64,000 bases of DNA from Dendrophyllia cribrosa (GCA_024195265.1 JAJLRJ010000007.1:9551828-9615827), one strand, 5' to 3'; counted from the first letter of the stretch, positions 42,509 through 49,885 are shown. Numbers and translations are program-made. Notes: a model not told the origin generated them from the letters alone.

Positions 42509-43276
42509 ATGGAAATCGAAAGAGAAATTGTTTTATCCTCCTTTTCCGTCAAGACAGGCGGCAACAAACCAGAAAATTTCACAACACAATTCTATCGGCC
42601 CATTGCTTTGGATCCAAATGAACAATATGTTGTTGGGCTTAACAGAGTCATCAATATGAGTTTTACGTGGTATAACATCAATGCTGGACGCAAGAATCAA
42701 CTGATCAGGTTCAGCTCCGACGGTGGGAAAACATTTTCCGATATCACCTTCCCAGCTGGAGTTTGGGAATATGAGGGGATGAATAACTTTATTCAAGAAG
42801 CAACAGTGGTGAAAGAAGCTGGAAAAGATGACATTTTCCCAATCAATCTTGCTTTTAATACAACAACCTTCAGAGTAACAATCACACTGGCAGAAAATTA
42901 TCAGCTTGATCTCACCCAATCCAACTTCGGCGATCTCGTTGGTTTTGAGAAAAAGATTCTGAAGGATAAAGTCAACATTGGCCCCAGAGTTCCAAACCTC
43001 AGTCAAGATACTGATATGTTAAACGTTCATTGTGATTTGACAAGTGATTCGCTTGTTGATGGAGCAGAGAGTGATATCATTTATTCCTTTTCAACATCTG
43101 TTCTGAGGCCATCATATAGTTTCACGTTGGAGCCCATGAGAGTAACATTCAACCCTGTGAATAAAAACACAATAAGCTCCATTCGAATCTATATCACCGA
43201 TGGCCGAAGGCGAGTTGTTGATTTGAATGGAGCTGATACAGCGTTCTCACTTTTATTGAAAAAGGTAATAAAATGA
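42509..43276 (+). CDS. Minor capsid protein, penton-like single jelly roll
   Basis: 255 residues from ATG 42509 (CTTAAAATG). It reads FSVKTGGNKPENFTTQFYRP early, then a beta-rich body with YVVGLNRVINMSFTWYNI and a C-terminal SIRIYITDGRRR...D. Position (just upstream of core protein and major capsid genes), size and the GGN...F motif match the Polinton penton protein, which forms the capsid vertices. Its stop overlaps the next start (ATGA at 43273-43276). Confidence 0.75.
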   Translation: MEIEREIVLSSFSVKTGGNKPENFTTQFYRPIALDPNEQYVVGLNRVINMSFTWYNINAGRKNQLIRFSSDGGKTFSDITFPAGVWEYEGMNNFIQEATVVKEAGKDDIFPINLAFNTTTFRVTITLAENYQLDLTQSNFGDLVGFEKKILKDKVNIGPRVPNLSQDTDMLNVHCDLTSDSLVDGAESDIIYSFSTSVLRPSYSFTLEPMRVTFNPVNKNTISSIRIYITDGRRRVVDLNGADTAFSLLLKKVIK

Positions 43277-43659
43277 AATCATATGAGTTCTCTCGTTATT
43301 ATCACCCCAAATTGGGGCGGTTTGTTTATCGACACAAAGGATCTGGTGCTATTGTGGATAATATATTCCGGCCAATGAGAGCAGTGGCATCAGCCGTTTT
43401 CAAGAAATTCGCTAAACCCATTGCGAAAAAAGCATTGGAATCAGGTATTTCTCACGCTGGAGATAAACTTGGCAAAAAAGCAGCTGAAAAATCTGGTGAT
43501 CTCATAATGAAAAAACTGGGAAATATGAGAATTGGGAGCAAAAAACAACCAGCTCGACCACAATCAGCCCCTGTGTCAACCTCCGGAGAAAGTTCTGATG
43601 ATATATTGAACAGGTTGATCTCTGGGCAGGGTATCCGAAAAAGAAAAAAAAGAATATAA
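43273..43659 (+). CDS. Basic core-like protein with adenain cleavage site
   Basis: 128 residues, very basic. It starts MKSYEFSRYYHPKLGRFVYR, then an amphipathic helix (FRPMRAVASAVFKKFAKPIAKKAL), a flexible SAPVSTSGESSDD linker, and ends LISGQGIRKRKKRI. ISGQ-G fits the adenain consensus and would release a short basic tail. It may condense DNA or lyse membranes, like adenovirus mu/pVI. Overlaps the penton gene by 4 nt and ends 1 nt before the capsid gene's ATG. Confidence 0.65.
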   Translation: MKSYEFSRYYHPKLGRFVYRHKGSGAIVDNIFRPMRAVASAVFKKFAKPIAKKALESGISHAGDKLGKKAAEKSGDLIMKKLGNMRIGSKKQPARPQSAPVSTSGESSDDILNRLISGQGIRKRKKRI

Positions 43660-43660
43660 A

Positions 43661-44947
43661 ATGGCTTTTCGATCGAATGAATATCTTCAAAGAAATGAAT
43701 TAGTGCGCTTCCAGCTGGATGACACAATCAGAGCTCCAGCTAATGGGCAACCTCAAGACAAAGGTGGTTATAAATTCACAATTAATGACCGATCTGCATT
43801 TTACGATTGGTATAATGCTTATTTCGAGGTGCAGTTTCAACTCCAAAAACTGGCGGATGGTGCTGGGTATGCAGCAGCTGACAGGATCACAGTGATCAAT
43901 GGCGCTCATTCCCTGATTAAGCACATAAAGATTAGATCTTCAGCAAAGATTGTTTATGATACTGATAATCTGCACAAAGTCTGTTTTGCAAAGAATTTGT
44001 TAGAATACTCCGATGACTTCAGCAGATCAGTCGCCAAGAACAGTTTCTGGTATTTGGATACGACTAGAACAACAGCTGTTGGAAATGCTGGATTTGAAGC
44101 TCGCCGGTTGCAATCTCAAGCAGTTCAAGACAATGGAAATGGTGGTGCAAAGAACATCAACGTGATTATTCCTCTGAATCGTTTTTCCTTTTTCGAAGAG
44201 TTGGAAGATAAGATGCTTGTACCCATGCAGCTTCAATTTGAGATAGCCCTCAATGCTGATGGGGAACTCATTCATATGGCAAACGGCGTTGATGCTGGAA
44301 GAGTTGTTGTGAATAGGTTTTTACTTTGGGTTCCCAGATTAACACCTAAAGATTCTCTTTATGACAAATTTGTCAGCTCATTCCTGAAAGAAACACAATG
44401 GAAATATCTGAGGGAAATGTATCAGCAATCTGCTCCCTCGCAGTCATCAGGATTTTTCCAGATCTCAGCGAGCATTGACAATGTGAGGCATATTTTTGTC
44501 TGGCTGAAAAGAACCGATCCGCCCAATGATGACCGTGCAGAAGATAACCCATATCTGATGGACACTTTCAAGCTGAATGCGGCAGATAACGCCTCATCCT
44601 TGTTGAACTGTCGATTGGAATATGGAAATGGTGTTTTCTACCCGGAAACAGAGTATGACAGTGAAAGCAAAGTAAGAATATTCCAGGATGTCATGGCTTA
44701 TGCAATGCGGAAAAATGATTTTAACACTGGAACACAGCTGAATCTGACCAATTTCAATTCTCTTTTCCCATTGATTTATTTCGATCTGACTTATCAAACT
44801 GAAAAACCAACAAGAGATCCCAAGCAGTTGATATTCAGATATCGATTGAGCGCAGATGCAGCTGCAAACTTCAATGTACATGCGATAGTTCTCTATGAAG
44901 AACTGGTGAAAATTGATAAAATTGGAAATGAATTAGTCATTGTGTGA
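43661..44947 (+). CDS. Major capsid protein, double jelly roll
   Basis: 428 residues from ATG 43661 (TATAAAATGG), starting MAFRSNEYLQRNELVRFQLD. It has hallmark segments of Polinton major capsid proteins: FYDWYNAYFEVQFQL, INGAHSLIKHIKI and the IIPLNRFSFFEE-type middle, then LIYFDLTYQTEK near the end. It is intact over its full length. It forms pseudo-hexameric trimers of the icosahedral shell. Confidence 0.9.
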   Translation: MAFRSNEYLQRNELVRFQLDDTIRAPANGQPQDKGGYKFTINDRSAFYDWYNAYFEVQFQLQKLADGAGYAAADRITVINGAHSLIKHIKIRSSAKIVYDTDNLHKVCFAKNLLEYSDDFSRSVAKNSFWYLDTTRTTAVGNAGFEARRLQSQAVQDNGNGGAKNINVIIPLNRFSFFEELEDKMLVPMQLQFEIALNADGELIHMANGVDAGRVVVNRFLLWVPRLTPKDSLYDKFVSSFLKETQWKYLREMYQQSAPSQSSGFFQISASIDNVRHIFVWLKRTDPPNDDRAEDNPYLMDTFKLNAADNASSLLNCRLEYGNGVFYPETEYDSESKVRIFQDVMAYAMRKNDFNTGTQLNLTNFNSLFPLIYFDLTYQTEKPTRDPKQLIFRYRLSADAAANFNVHAIVLYEELVKIDKIGNELVIV

Positions 44948-45000
44948 GGGCTGTGAGCGAGCGCAGCGAGCTGAGCGAAGCGAAAAACATATGTTATCAT
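44948..45000. other. AGCGA-rich spacer between capsid and core-like genes
   Basis: GTGAGCGAGCGCAGCGAGCTGAG, then CGAAGCGAAA. Related AGCGAAGCGA runs occur at 48463-48476 and 48696-48712. Confidence 0.6.
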
Positions 45001-45005
45001 TTAAA

Positions 45006-45831
45006 ATGACAACATATCACCCATATAAAGTAAATTTATCTGAAGGGCAAAAAAAACAAGCTTGGAAGAGCATTCCGAACAAACAATCCAGTCACCCTGA
45101 GATTGGGTGGCAATCAAACAAGCGGAAGTGATGAGCTGATGCTCACGGCAAATCAAATAAGACGGATCAACAAAGCTGCGGCTTTGGGAAAGGGAGTTGA
45201 AATCAAAATATCGAAAACGCAAATCAAAAAGGTGATGAGGCAGGGTGGAAGTTTATTTTCTGCTATTGTTCCCTTAGTGAAAACATTGGCACCCACCCTT
45301 GGTAAAACACTTGGGCTGTCAGCATTGGCTGGTTTGGCGAGTGAAGGAGCAAGTCAAGTCGTCAAAGCAATAAGTGGAAAGGGCGGCGGTCAGGTGGGTG
45401 GGTTTCTCATCCCCCAAGATAAAATTCAGAAACTGATTGACAATAAACATTTGTTGACAAATAAACAGAAACAGGACATTTTGGTTGCCCTTAAATCAGG
45501 AGGACAGTTGGTGATGAAACCATCCGCAAAACAGTCTGGTGGATTGTTGGGAACTGTGCTGGCATCCATTGGAATCCCATTGGCACTTGACATGGTTAAA
45601 AATTTGTTTGGGAATGGAGCGCCGCGCGTTGGCCGACCAAAAGGAAAAGGTGCTCCAAGATTGGGAGCGTATCCTTTCCAACCTCCCCAATTTATTGGTA
45701 ACTGGGGACGAAACCCTGTTGGGATGGGTAAAAAAAAATCAAAAAAGGGCAAAGGACTTCTGTTAGGGACGAACAGCCCATTCAACAACATCCCAATTCT
45801 GGGGCAATATTGTGAGGCCCAAATTCATTAA
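45006..45831 (+). pseudogene. Core-like protein with glycine-rich hydrophobic centre, frame broken at an A8 run
   Basis: The ATG at 45006 (TTTAAAATG) opens a frame that stops at 45131. The continuing frame (reads FRTNNPVTLRLGGN, then SDELMLTANQIRRINKAAAL, GLSALAGLASEGASQVV) needs one base fewer, and the only sensible place is the A8 run at 45049-45056. The product resembles the widespread Polinton/adintovirus core protein of this position. It has two adenain-type sites, ISGK-G and LFGN-G. Its 3' end overlaps the protease by 20 nt, and a GGGG run near 45800 may hide a second one-base loss. Decay, slippage at A8, or a homopolymer sequencing error could each explain this. Confidence 0.65.
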
Positions 45832-46246
45832 CAAACCCTTGAACAATGTTGATCTGTTGAAGTGGATTGTTTTTCTGAAAATACCAAATTTCAAAGGGAT
45901 CTTCGCCAGGGATGAAGTCATACCCCAAAAACACAGCCCCTGCATCATCAATCTTGATTCACTCGAAAATGCAGGAACTCATTGGGTTTGTTGTGCTCCC
46001 GGACAGAAATTCACGTGGTATTTCGATAGTTTTGGAATGGGATTTCCCCAAGAATTCAGAAGCTCAAAACAAATACTCTGGAACACAAGTCAGTATCAAA
46101 ACATAAACAGTGTCCTTTGCGGGTATTATTGCCTTTATTTCCTCCATCAATGGTCACGCGGAAAAGATTTCTATGATATTCTCAAACCTCTCAGTCTGAC
46201 TGATACGACGCAAAATGAAAGATTCATAAAAGAATATTTCGATTGA
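45812..46246 (+). CDS. Adenain-like cysteine protease
   Basis: 144 residues if begun at the GTG at 45812; no ATG exists near the expected start. Catalytic histidine in GTHWVCC (~57), acidic partner in WYFDSFG (~72), and cysteine in SVLCGYYCLYF (~103) are present in adenovirus-protease order. It should cut the core and PPxY proteins at (M/I/L)xGx-G sites during maturation. The frame overlaps the upstream gene, so either the ATG was lost (ATG to GTG) or it is made by a frame change or a non-ATG start. Confidence 0.8.
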   Translation: MRPKFINKPLNNVDLLKWIVFLKIPNFKGIFARDEVIPQKHSPCIINLDSLENAGTHWVCCAPGQKFTWYFDSFGMGFPQEFRSSKQILWNTSQYQNINSVLCGYYCLYFLHQWSRGKDFYDILKPLSLTDTTQNERFIKEYFD

Positions 46247-46248
46247 AA

Positions 46249-47063
46249 ATGAAGTCATATTGCGTGAAGGAGAAAAAACAAACTGAATGCACCAGTCCAT
46301 CTGGATACATGACCGCAAAAAATGGAAGAAAGATGTGGTTTTGCCATTGCGCTTCCTGTGGAATCAAAAAGACAAGATTTGTGAAGGCAAAGCCCTCGGG
46401 AAACTGAGTCTGCCCTCACAAGGTGGGGGCTTTGGTGAATTAGCATTGACTGGCGTTGCTCATGCTCTTCCCTGGCTCGGGAAAAAAACAGTTGAAATGG
46501 GCCGTTATGGAGCCAGTGAATTGTTGCGAAATAAGAACACTCAAAGGAAAGCATTGGATTTTGCCCTGGACAAGATGAAATCATTTCTTGCCAAAACCTC
46601 TTCCGATATGCTGAATCAACTGTCCACGGCGATCCGACCCAACAGAAAATATAAAACAGACCGGAAAGATTTGGATGGCGGCGGGTTGGATGTTCACAGC
46701 TTGATTGGGAAACTGCCAAGGCCAAAGAAAGGTTTCACCTTCCCAGGTCATAACTATACCGGCCCGTATAACCCATTGGATAAGCAAGTCCGATTCGATG
46801 AAAAGGGAAAGATTCTCGAAATTATGCAGCAACCCACAGGAAAAACAGACGCAGTTGCTATGCAGCACGATGTGGATTATTCAGTTTGCGCAAAACAATC
46901 AAACCCGCGTCAATGTAAAAATAAAGCAGACAGGAAAATGGTTGCCGCTTTGGATTCCATTCCCTGGAAAGAAAGACAGTGGGGTCATGCTTTGGCGAGA
47001 AATGTAATCGATGCAAAACAAAAACTTGGCCTCGGCGTTCCAAAAAACGGGAAAAGATTTTGA
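46249..47063 (+). CDS. Zinc-ribbon / phospholipase-A2-like protein in two frames (-1 junction)
   Basis: The ATG at 46249 starts MKSYCVKEKKQTECTSPSG and a zinc ribbon ending WFCHCASCGIKKTRFVKAK, then stops at 46405. The -1 frame (open from 46287) continues with PSQGGGFGELALTG, a helical linker, LDGG-G (adenain-type site), KLPRPKKGFTFPGHNYTGPY, and MQHDVDYS with KADRKM: the calcium loop and HDxxY site of parvovirus-type phospholipase A2. The junction has an in-phase G_GGA_AAC heptamer (46398-46404) directly before the stop. PLA2 in capsids opens endosomes during entry. Programmed -1 frameshift or a simple mutation are the two readings. Confidence 0.75.
46398..46430 (+). promoter_or_regulatory. 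Candidate -1 frameshift site between zinc ribbon and PLA2
   Basis: G_GGA_AAC at 46398-46404 in the zinc-ribbon frame, next codon TGA. After 7 nt, GCCCTCAC (46412-46419) pairs with GTGGGGGC (46423-46430), 8 bp with one G-U, loop AAG. The -1 frame continues as the PLA2 protein. Confidence 0.5.
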
Positions 47064-48010
47064 GTGAAGGCTGGACTCAAAATCTGGCAAATGAACTTCA
47101 CCAGCCAATCAGGAGACGCTTCCCAAAACGAAAAGTCATTTCATATGGCGTTGACAACATTTGGGCGGCTGATCTGGTCGAGGTGGGGAAATATTCGAAG
47201 TGGAACAAAGGGATCAAATATCTCCTGATGGTGATCGATGTCTTCTCAAAGTTCGGTTGGATTCGCCCCCTGAAAGACAAGAGAGGACAAACAGTGGCCG
47301 ATGCTTTCCAATCTATATTCAGGGAGCGAAAACCGAAGATGCTTTGGACTGATAAAGGAAGTGAATTTTTCAATAGAATAATGAAGGATCTCCTGAATAA
47401 GAATGGGATAAAATTGTATACCACAGAGAATGAAGAGAAATCGTCTGTGGTTGAACGTTGGAACAAGACAATGAAGGAACGACTCTTCCGGATGTTTTCT
47501 GCTAACAATAATACGGTGTTTTTTGACAAACTAGATGAGTTAGTGGATCAATATAATCACCGTTTTCATTCGAGCATTCGGATGACCCCAGCGCAGGCCA
47601 GCGAACGGAAAAATGAGAAAAAGGTTTTCGCTAATTTATACGGAGATTTACTTTATGCAAAACACAACCCAGCAAAATTCAAGATCGGCGATAAAGTCCG
47701 AATTTCAAAATACAAACGAAAGATATTCGACAAAGGTTTCACCCCGAACTGGACCGAAGAGATATTTGTCGTTGATGAGGTTTTAAACACAAATCCTCCG
47801 ACGTATAAATTAGTCGATCTGTTGGGAGAAAAAATAACTGGATCATTTTACGAGGCGGAAGTTCAAAGGACAACGCAAGATATTTTTCGCATTGAAAAGG
47901 TTCTTCGCCGGGACCAGAAGAAAAAGAAAGCCTTGGTTAAATGGAAAGGATATCCCGATAAATTCAATTCTTGGGTTCCGCTGAGTGATGTGGAAAAGCT
48001 TGGTGTCTAA
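46979..48010 (+). CDS. int: Retrovirus-type integrase with chromodomain
   Basis: The frame is open from 46979 (a GTG) and encodes IWAADLVEV (D65), WTDKGSEF (D125) and SSVVERWNK (E159), the DDE triad, then an SH3-like region and a C-terminal chromodomain (FRIEKVLRRDQKKKKALVKW, GYPDKFNSWVP). It inserts the element with 6-bp duplications. There is no ATG before the catalytic core. The frame is -1 to PLA2 and overlaps it by 85 nt, with a strong frameshift signal in the overlap, so I infer that it is made as a C-terminal extension of the PLA2 protein. Its stop codon lies inside the first of four 18-bp palindromes. Confidence 0.9.
   Translation: MGSCFGEKCNRCKTKTWPRRSKKREKILSEGWTQNLANELHQPIRRRFPKRKVISYGVDNIWAADLVEVGKYSKWNKGIKYLLMVIDVFSKFGWIRPLKDKRGQTVADAFQSIFRERKPKMLWTDKGSEFFNRIMKDLLNKNGIKLYTTENEEKSSVVERWNKTMKERLFRMFSANNNTVFFDKLDELVDQYNHRFHSSIRMTPAQASERKNEKKVFANLYGDLLYAKHNPAKFKIGDKVRISKYKRKIFDKGFTPNWTEEIFVVDEVLNTNPPTYKLVDLLGEKITGSFYEAEVQRTTQDIFRIEKVLRRDQKKKKALVKWKGYPDKFNSWVPLSDVEKLGV
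47042..47106 (+). promoter_or_regulatory. -1 programmed frameshift signal with H-type pseudoknot (PLA2 to integrase)
   Basis: A_AAA_AAC (47042-47048) in the PLA2 frame; 6-nt spacer GGGAAA; stem 1 AGATTTTGAGT (47055-47065) with ACTCAAAATCT (47075-47085), 11 bp, all Watson-Crick; loop GAA then GGCTGG (47069-47074), which pairs with CCAGCC (47101-47106), 6 bp. The PLA2 stop (47061-47063) lies inside stem 1. Reading after a -1 slip enters the integrase frame. Confidence 0.7.
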
Positions 48011-48167
48011 CGCGTTAGACAAAATTGATCCAATTTCTTCCCCAAAAACTGTCTAACGCGTTAGACAAAATTGATCCAATTTCTTCCCCAAAAACTGTCT
48101 AACGCGTTAGACACCAAAATGAAATATTCCAATTTCTCCCCCAAAAAACTGTCTAACGCGTTAGACA
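48004..48167. repeat. Four copies of the palindrome TGTCTAACGCGTTAGACA
   Basis: The 16-bp core GTCTAACGCGTTAGAC occurs at 48005-48020, 48051-48066, 48097-48112 and 48151-48166, spaced 46, 46 and 54 bp, with 'aaaattgatccaatttcttccccaaaaact' between. The first copy contains the integrase stop codon. They lie between convergent genes (integrase and the 48249-48488 gene). Possible roles are dimeric binding sites, terminators or a packaging/replication signal. Confidence 0.85.
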
Positions 48168-48248
48168 CAATGCCGAAATGGCATTTTTTTTGATTGGCCG
48201 CCATATGTCAATAACGCGCGTCAGAATATGAATGTTTGTCATTCATAT

Positions 48249-48488
48249 TCATTGGGATACACCGCTTTCTTTCAGTTTCCACCAGAGGATTTCATTTTGC
48301 TTTTTGAGAATCTTGTTTTCCTTTCTGAGCTTTTCATTTTCCTCAATGAGTTCTTCCATTGAGTCTGCTTCTTCTTCCTCTGTATCTGAGACAATGAATT
48401 CCTCGTCAGATGTTGTTGGAGTTTCATCTTCGCTCATTGATTCATCCTCTGAGCAGGTGAGGTCGCTTCGCTCGCTTTCATCATCCAT
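48249..48488 (-). CDS. Small acidic coiled-coil (leucine-zipper-like) protein
   Basis: 79 residues from the ATG at 48488 (CTCAAAATG). The N-terminal half is acidic and serine-rich (SEDESMSEDETPTTSDEE); the C-terminal half is a heptad coil (EELIEENEKLRKENKILKKQ). It diverges from the VLTF3-like gene with only 19 nt between starts. An acidic region plus coiled coil fits a transcription partner of the VLTF3-like factor, which is a guess. Confidence 0.55.
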   Translation of the reverse strand: MDDESERSDLTCSEDESMSEDETPTTSDEEFIVSDTEEEEADSMEELIEENEKLRKENKILKKQNEILWWKLKESGVSQ

Positions 48489-48507
48489 TTTGAGTTACAA
48501 GATTAAA

Positions 48508-49218
48508 ATGTTTAATAGATATCACTCCCTCGTGGAAAAACTGGGTGAGGATGACCGATTTATTCTGTTTTCTCTCCTAGGTGATGTGATGGAAAGATTT
48601 AGGGAGCAAAGCGAAGGAGATCTTGAAAATGAATTCAATGAGAGAGCAAAACCATTTCTCATTTCAACTGGAATGTGGGAACCACCTGAAGATGAAGCGG
48701 AGCGAAGCGAAGAGGATAAAATTCAGCTTGAGACTTTCTCAACAACAAATTCAATTAAAAATTCATATTGTCGAATCTCTCATTTAGCTGATTGCATGAA
48801 AAAATATCAGGGGAAAAACAAAATAAATATGAAGCAAGATGGGCTTGAAAAATGGATTGCTAAAATCCTCCGCTATTTCAGGAAAGAAGAAATAACGAGG
48901 AAACACATTGTGGATTTCCTGAAGATATTTCCACTCAAATCAGCGAAAGGAAATGAAAATGCGTTGGTTTTTTATCTCACGGGAAAATATGTTGATGATA
49001 TCAGTCATTTAGAAACGCAGCTGCTTGAAGATTTCAAATTATTTTCAGCTGAATATGATTTGATTGCTGGAGGGAGAAAGAAATTTCTATCCTCCCAGTT
49101 TGTTTTGTTTCATCTGCTGAAAAGATTGGGATATGATGTGAAAGCGGAAAACTTTGCTTTGATCAAGATGGAAGATAGAAAAACTCAGCATGAGGAAATC
49201 TGTGAGAAGATTTTTTGA
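48508..49218 (+). CDS. VLTF3-like late transcription factor
   Basis: 236 residues from ATG 48508 (ATTAAAATG); the track of open frame upstream is not used. Two regions resemble the poxvirus/NCLDV late transcription factor 3 family: YCRISHLADCMKKYQGK (~87-103) and GGRKKFLSSQFVLFHLLKRL (~188-207), with ICEKIF at the end and a predicted all-helical middle. The N-terminal zinc site of the poxvirus protein is not seen. In NCLDVs VLTF3 directs late genes from TAAAT-type initiators. The last 118 codons lie in the terminal repeat and so are duplicated at the left end. The assignment is from motif memory and needs a profile search. Confidence 0.55.
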   Translation: MFNRYHSLVEKLGEDDRFILFSLLGDVMERFREQSEGDLENEFNERAKPFLISTGMWEPPEDEAERSEEDKIQLETFSTTNSIKNSYCRISHLADCMKKYQGKNKINMKQDGLEKWIAKILRYFRKEEITRKHIVDFLKIFPLKSAKGNENALVFYLTGKYVDDISHLETQLLEDFKLFSAEYDLIAGGRKKFLSSQFVLFHLLKRLGYDVKAENFALIKMEDRKTQHEEICEKIF

Positions 49219-49879
49219 GATTGGGATGGAAATTTTCCTCTCCCTAAAAAAGCTGGAGGAAAAAGAATTTCAAATTCAAATATATTTCTCCCCTGAGAAC
49301 GAAATTTGAAATTCAAATTCTTTTTCATGTGACTATTTCGTTTTCGAACCTGCGGAAATAAATTCAGTTTTCATGTGGGTTGATTTTCTGGGGGAAATGA
49401 ATTCTTTTCTCCTGTTGATTTTCCCGGGAGAGATTTTTCCACCACCAGATTTTCCCGGCGACAGAATTTTGGGAGAGAATTTTTCCCCTCCTTTAATCCC
49501 TCATCCCCAGTAGATAGGAAAGAAGGGTTCTGGCGCGAACGACGAGGCCGCCTCTTTGTCAAACAACATGGAATTTAATTGAATTTTGTCAAACTTTTTC
49601 GAATAACATGGAATTTGATTGAATTTTTTCTGAAATTTGGAAGAAATTTGTGTTGTTTTTTTGCTGAGATGAGTGGGTTATGCTGGAAATTGAGCAGACT
49701 TTTTTGTTGTTTTTTTGCGATTCTGGAGAGTCGGGACACGTGGATTTGGAACAATTTTGGTGCGCGCGCGTGCAATTTGAGAGTTAGTGCTAAAAGTAGC
49801 GGAAAGGTAAAATAAATTATTATTTGTGCTAAAAAGGAGCGGCCGAGGAGTGTGCCAGAACCCTTCTTTCCTATCTACT
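48862..49879 (-). repeat. Right terminal inverted repeat of the Polinton (1,018 bp)
   Basis: Complement of 32314-33331. Its outer end is AGTAGATAGG on the minus strand, next to TGTGAT (49880-49885). It contains the 3' part of the VLTF3-like gene and a 26-bp inverted copy of the terminus at 49509-49534. Confidence 0.93.
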
Positions 49880-49885
49880 TGTGAT

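Larger units (their letters stand above)
32314..49879. mobile_element. Complete Polinton/Maverick (adintovirus-like) element, 17,566 bp
   Basis: Flanked by the 6-bp duplication TGTGAT (32308-32313 and 49880-49885), the Polinton hallmark. The ends start AGTA, with 1,018-bp terminal inverted repeats. The element has the full core set: protein-primed PolB, integrase, adenain-like protease, packaging ATPase, double jelly-roll capsid protein and a penton-like protein, plus fibre, core-like proteins, zinc-ribbon/PLA2 and a VLTF3-like factor. The near-identical repeats imply recent insertion. Left-half genes are intact; the right-half run 45.0-47.1 kb shows frame changes that are either programmed, decayed or sequence errors. 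Confidence 0.95.

Noticed and set aside
46319..46325. A_AAA_AAT heptamer in the zinc-ribbon frame as a frameshift site
   Set aside because: Slipping there would skip the second half of the zinc ribbon (CHCASCG), and no clear stem follows, so the later G_GGA_AAC site is the better candidate.
46393..46400. Simple pseudogene call for the whole right half of the Polinton
   Set aside because: The -1 junctions coincide with in-phase slippery heptamers and structured RNA, so a programmed explanation is at least as good for two of the breaks.
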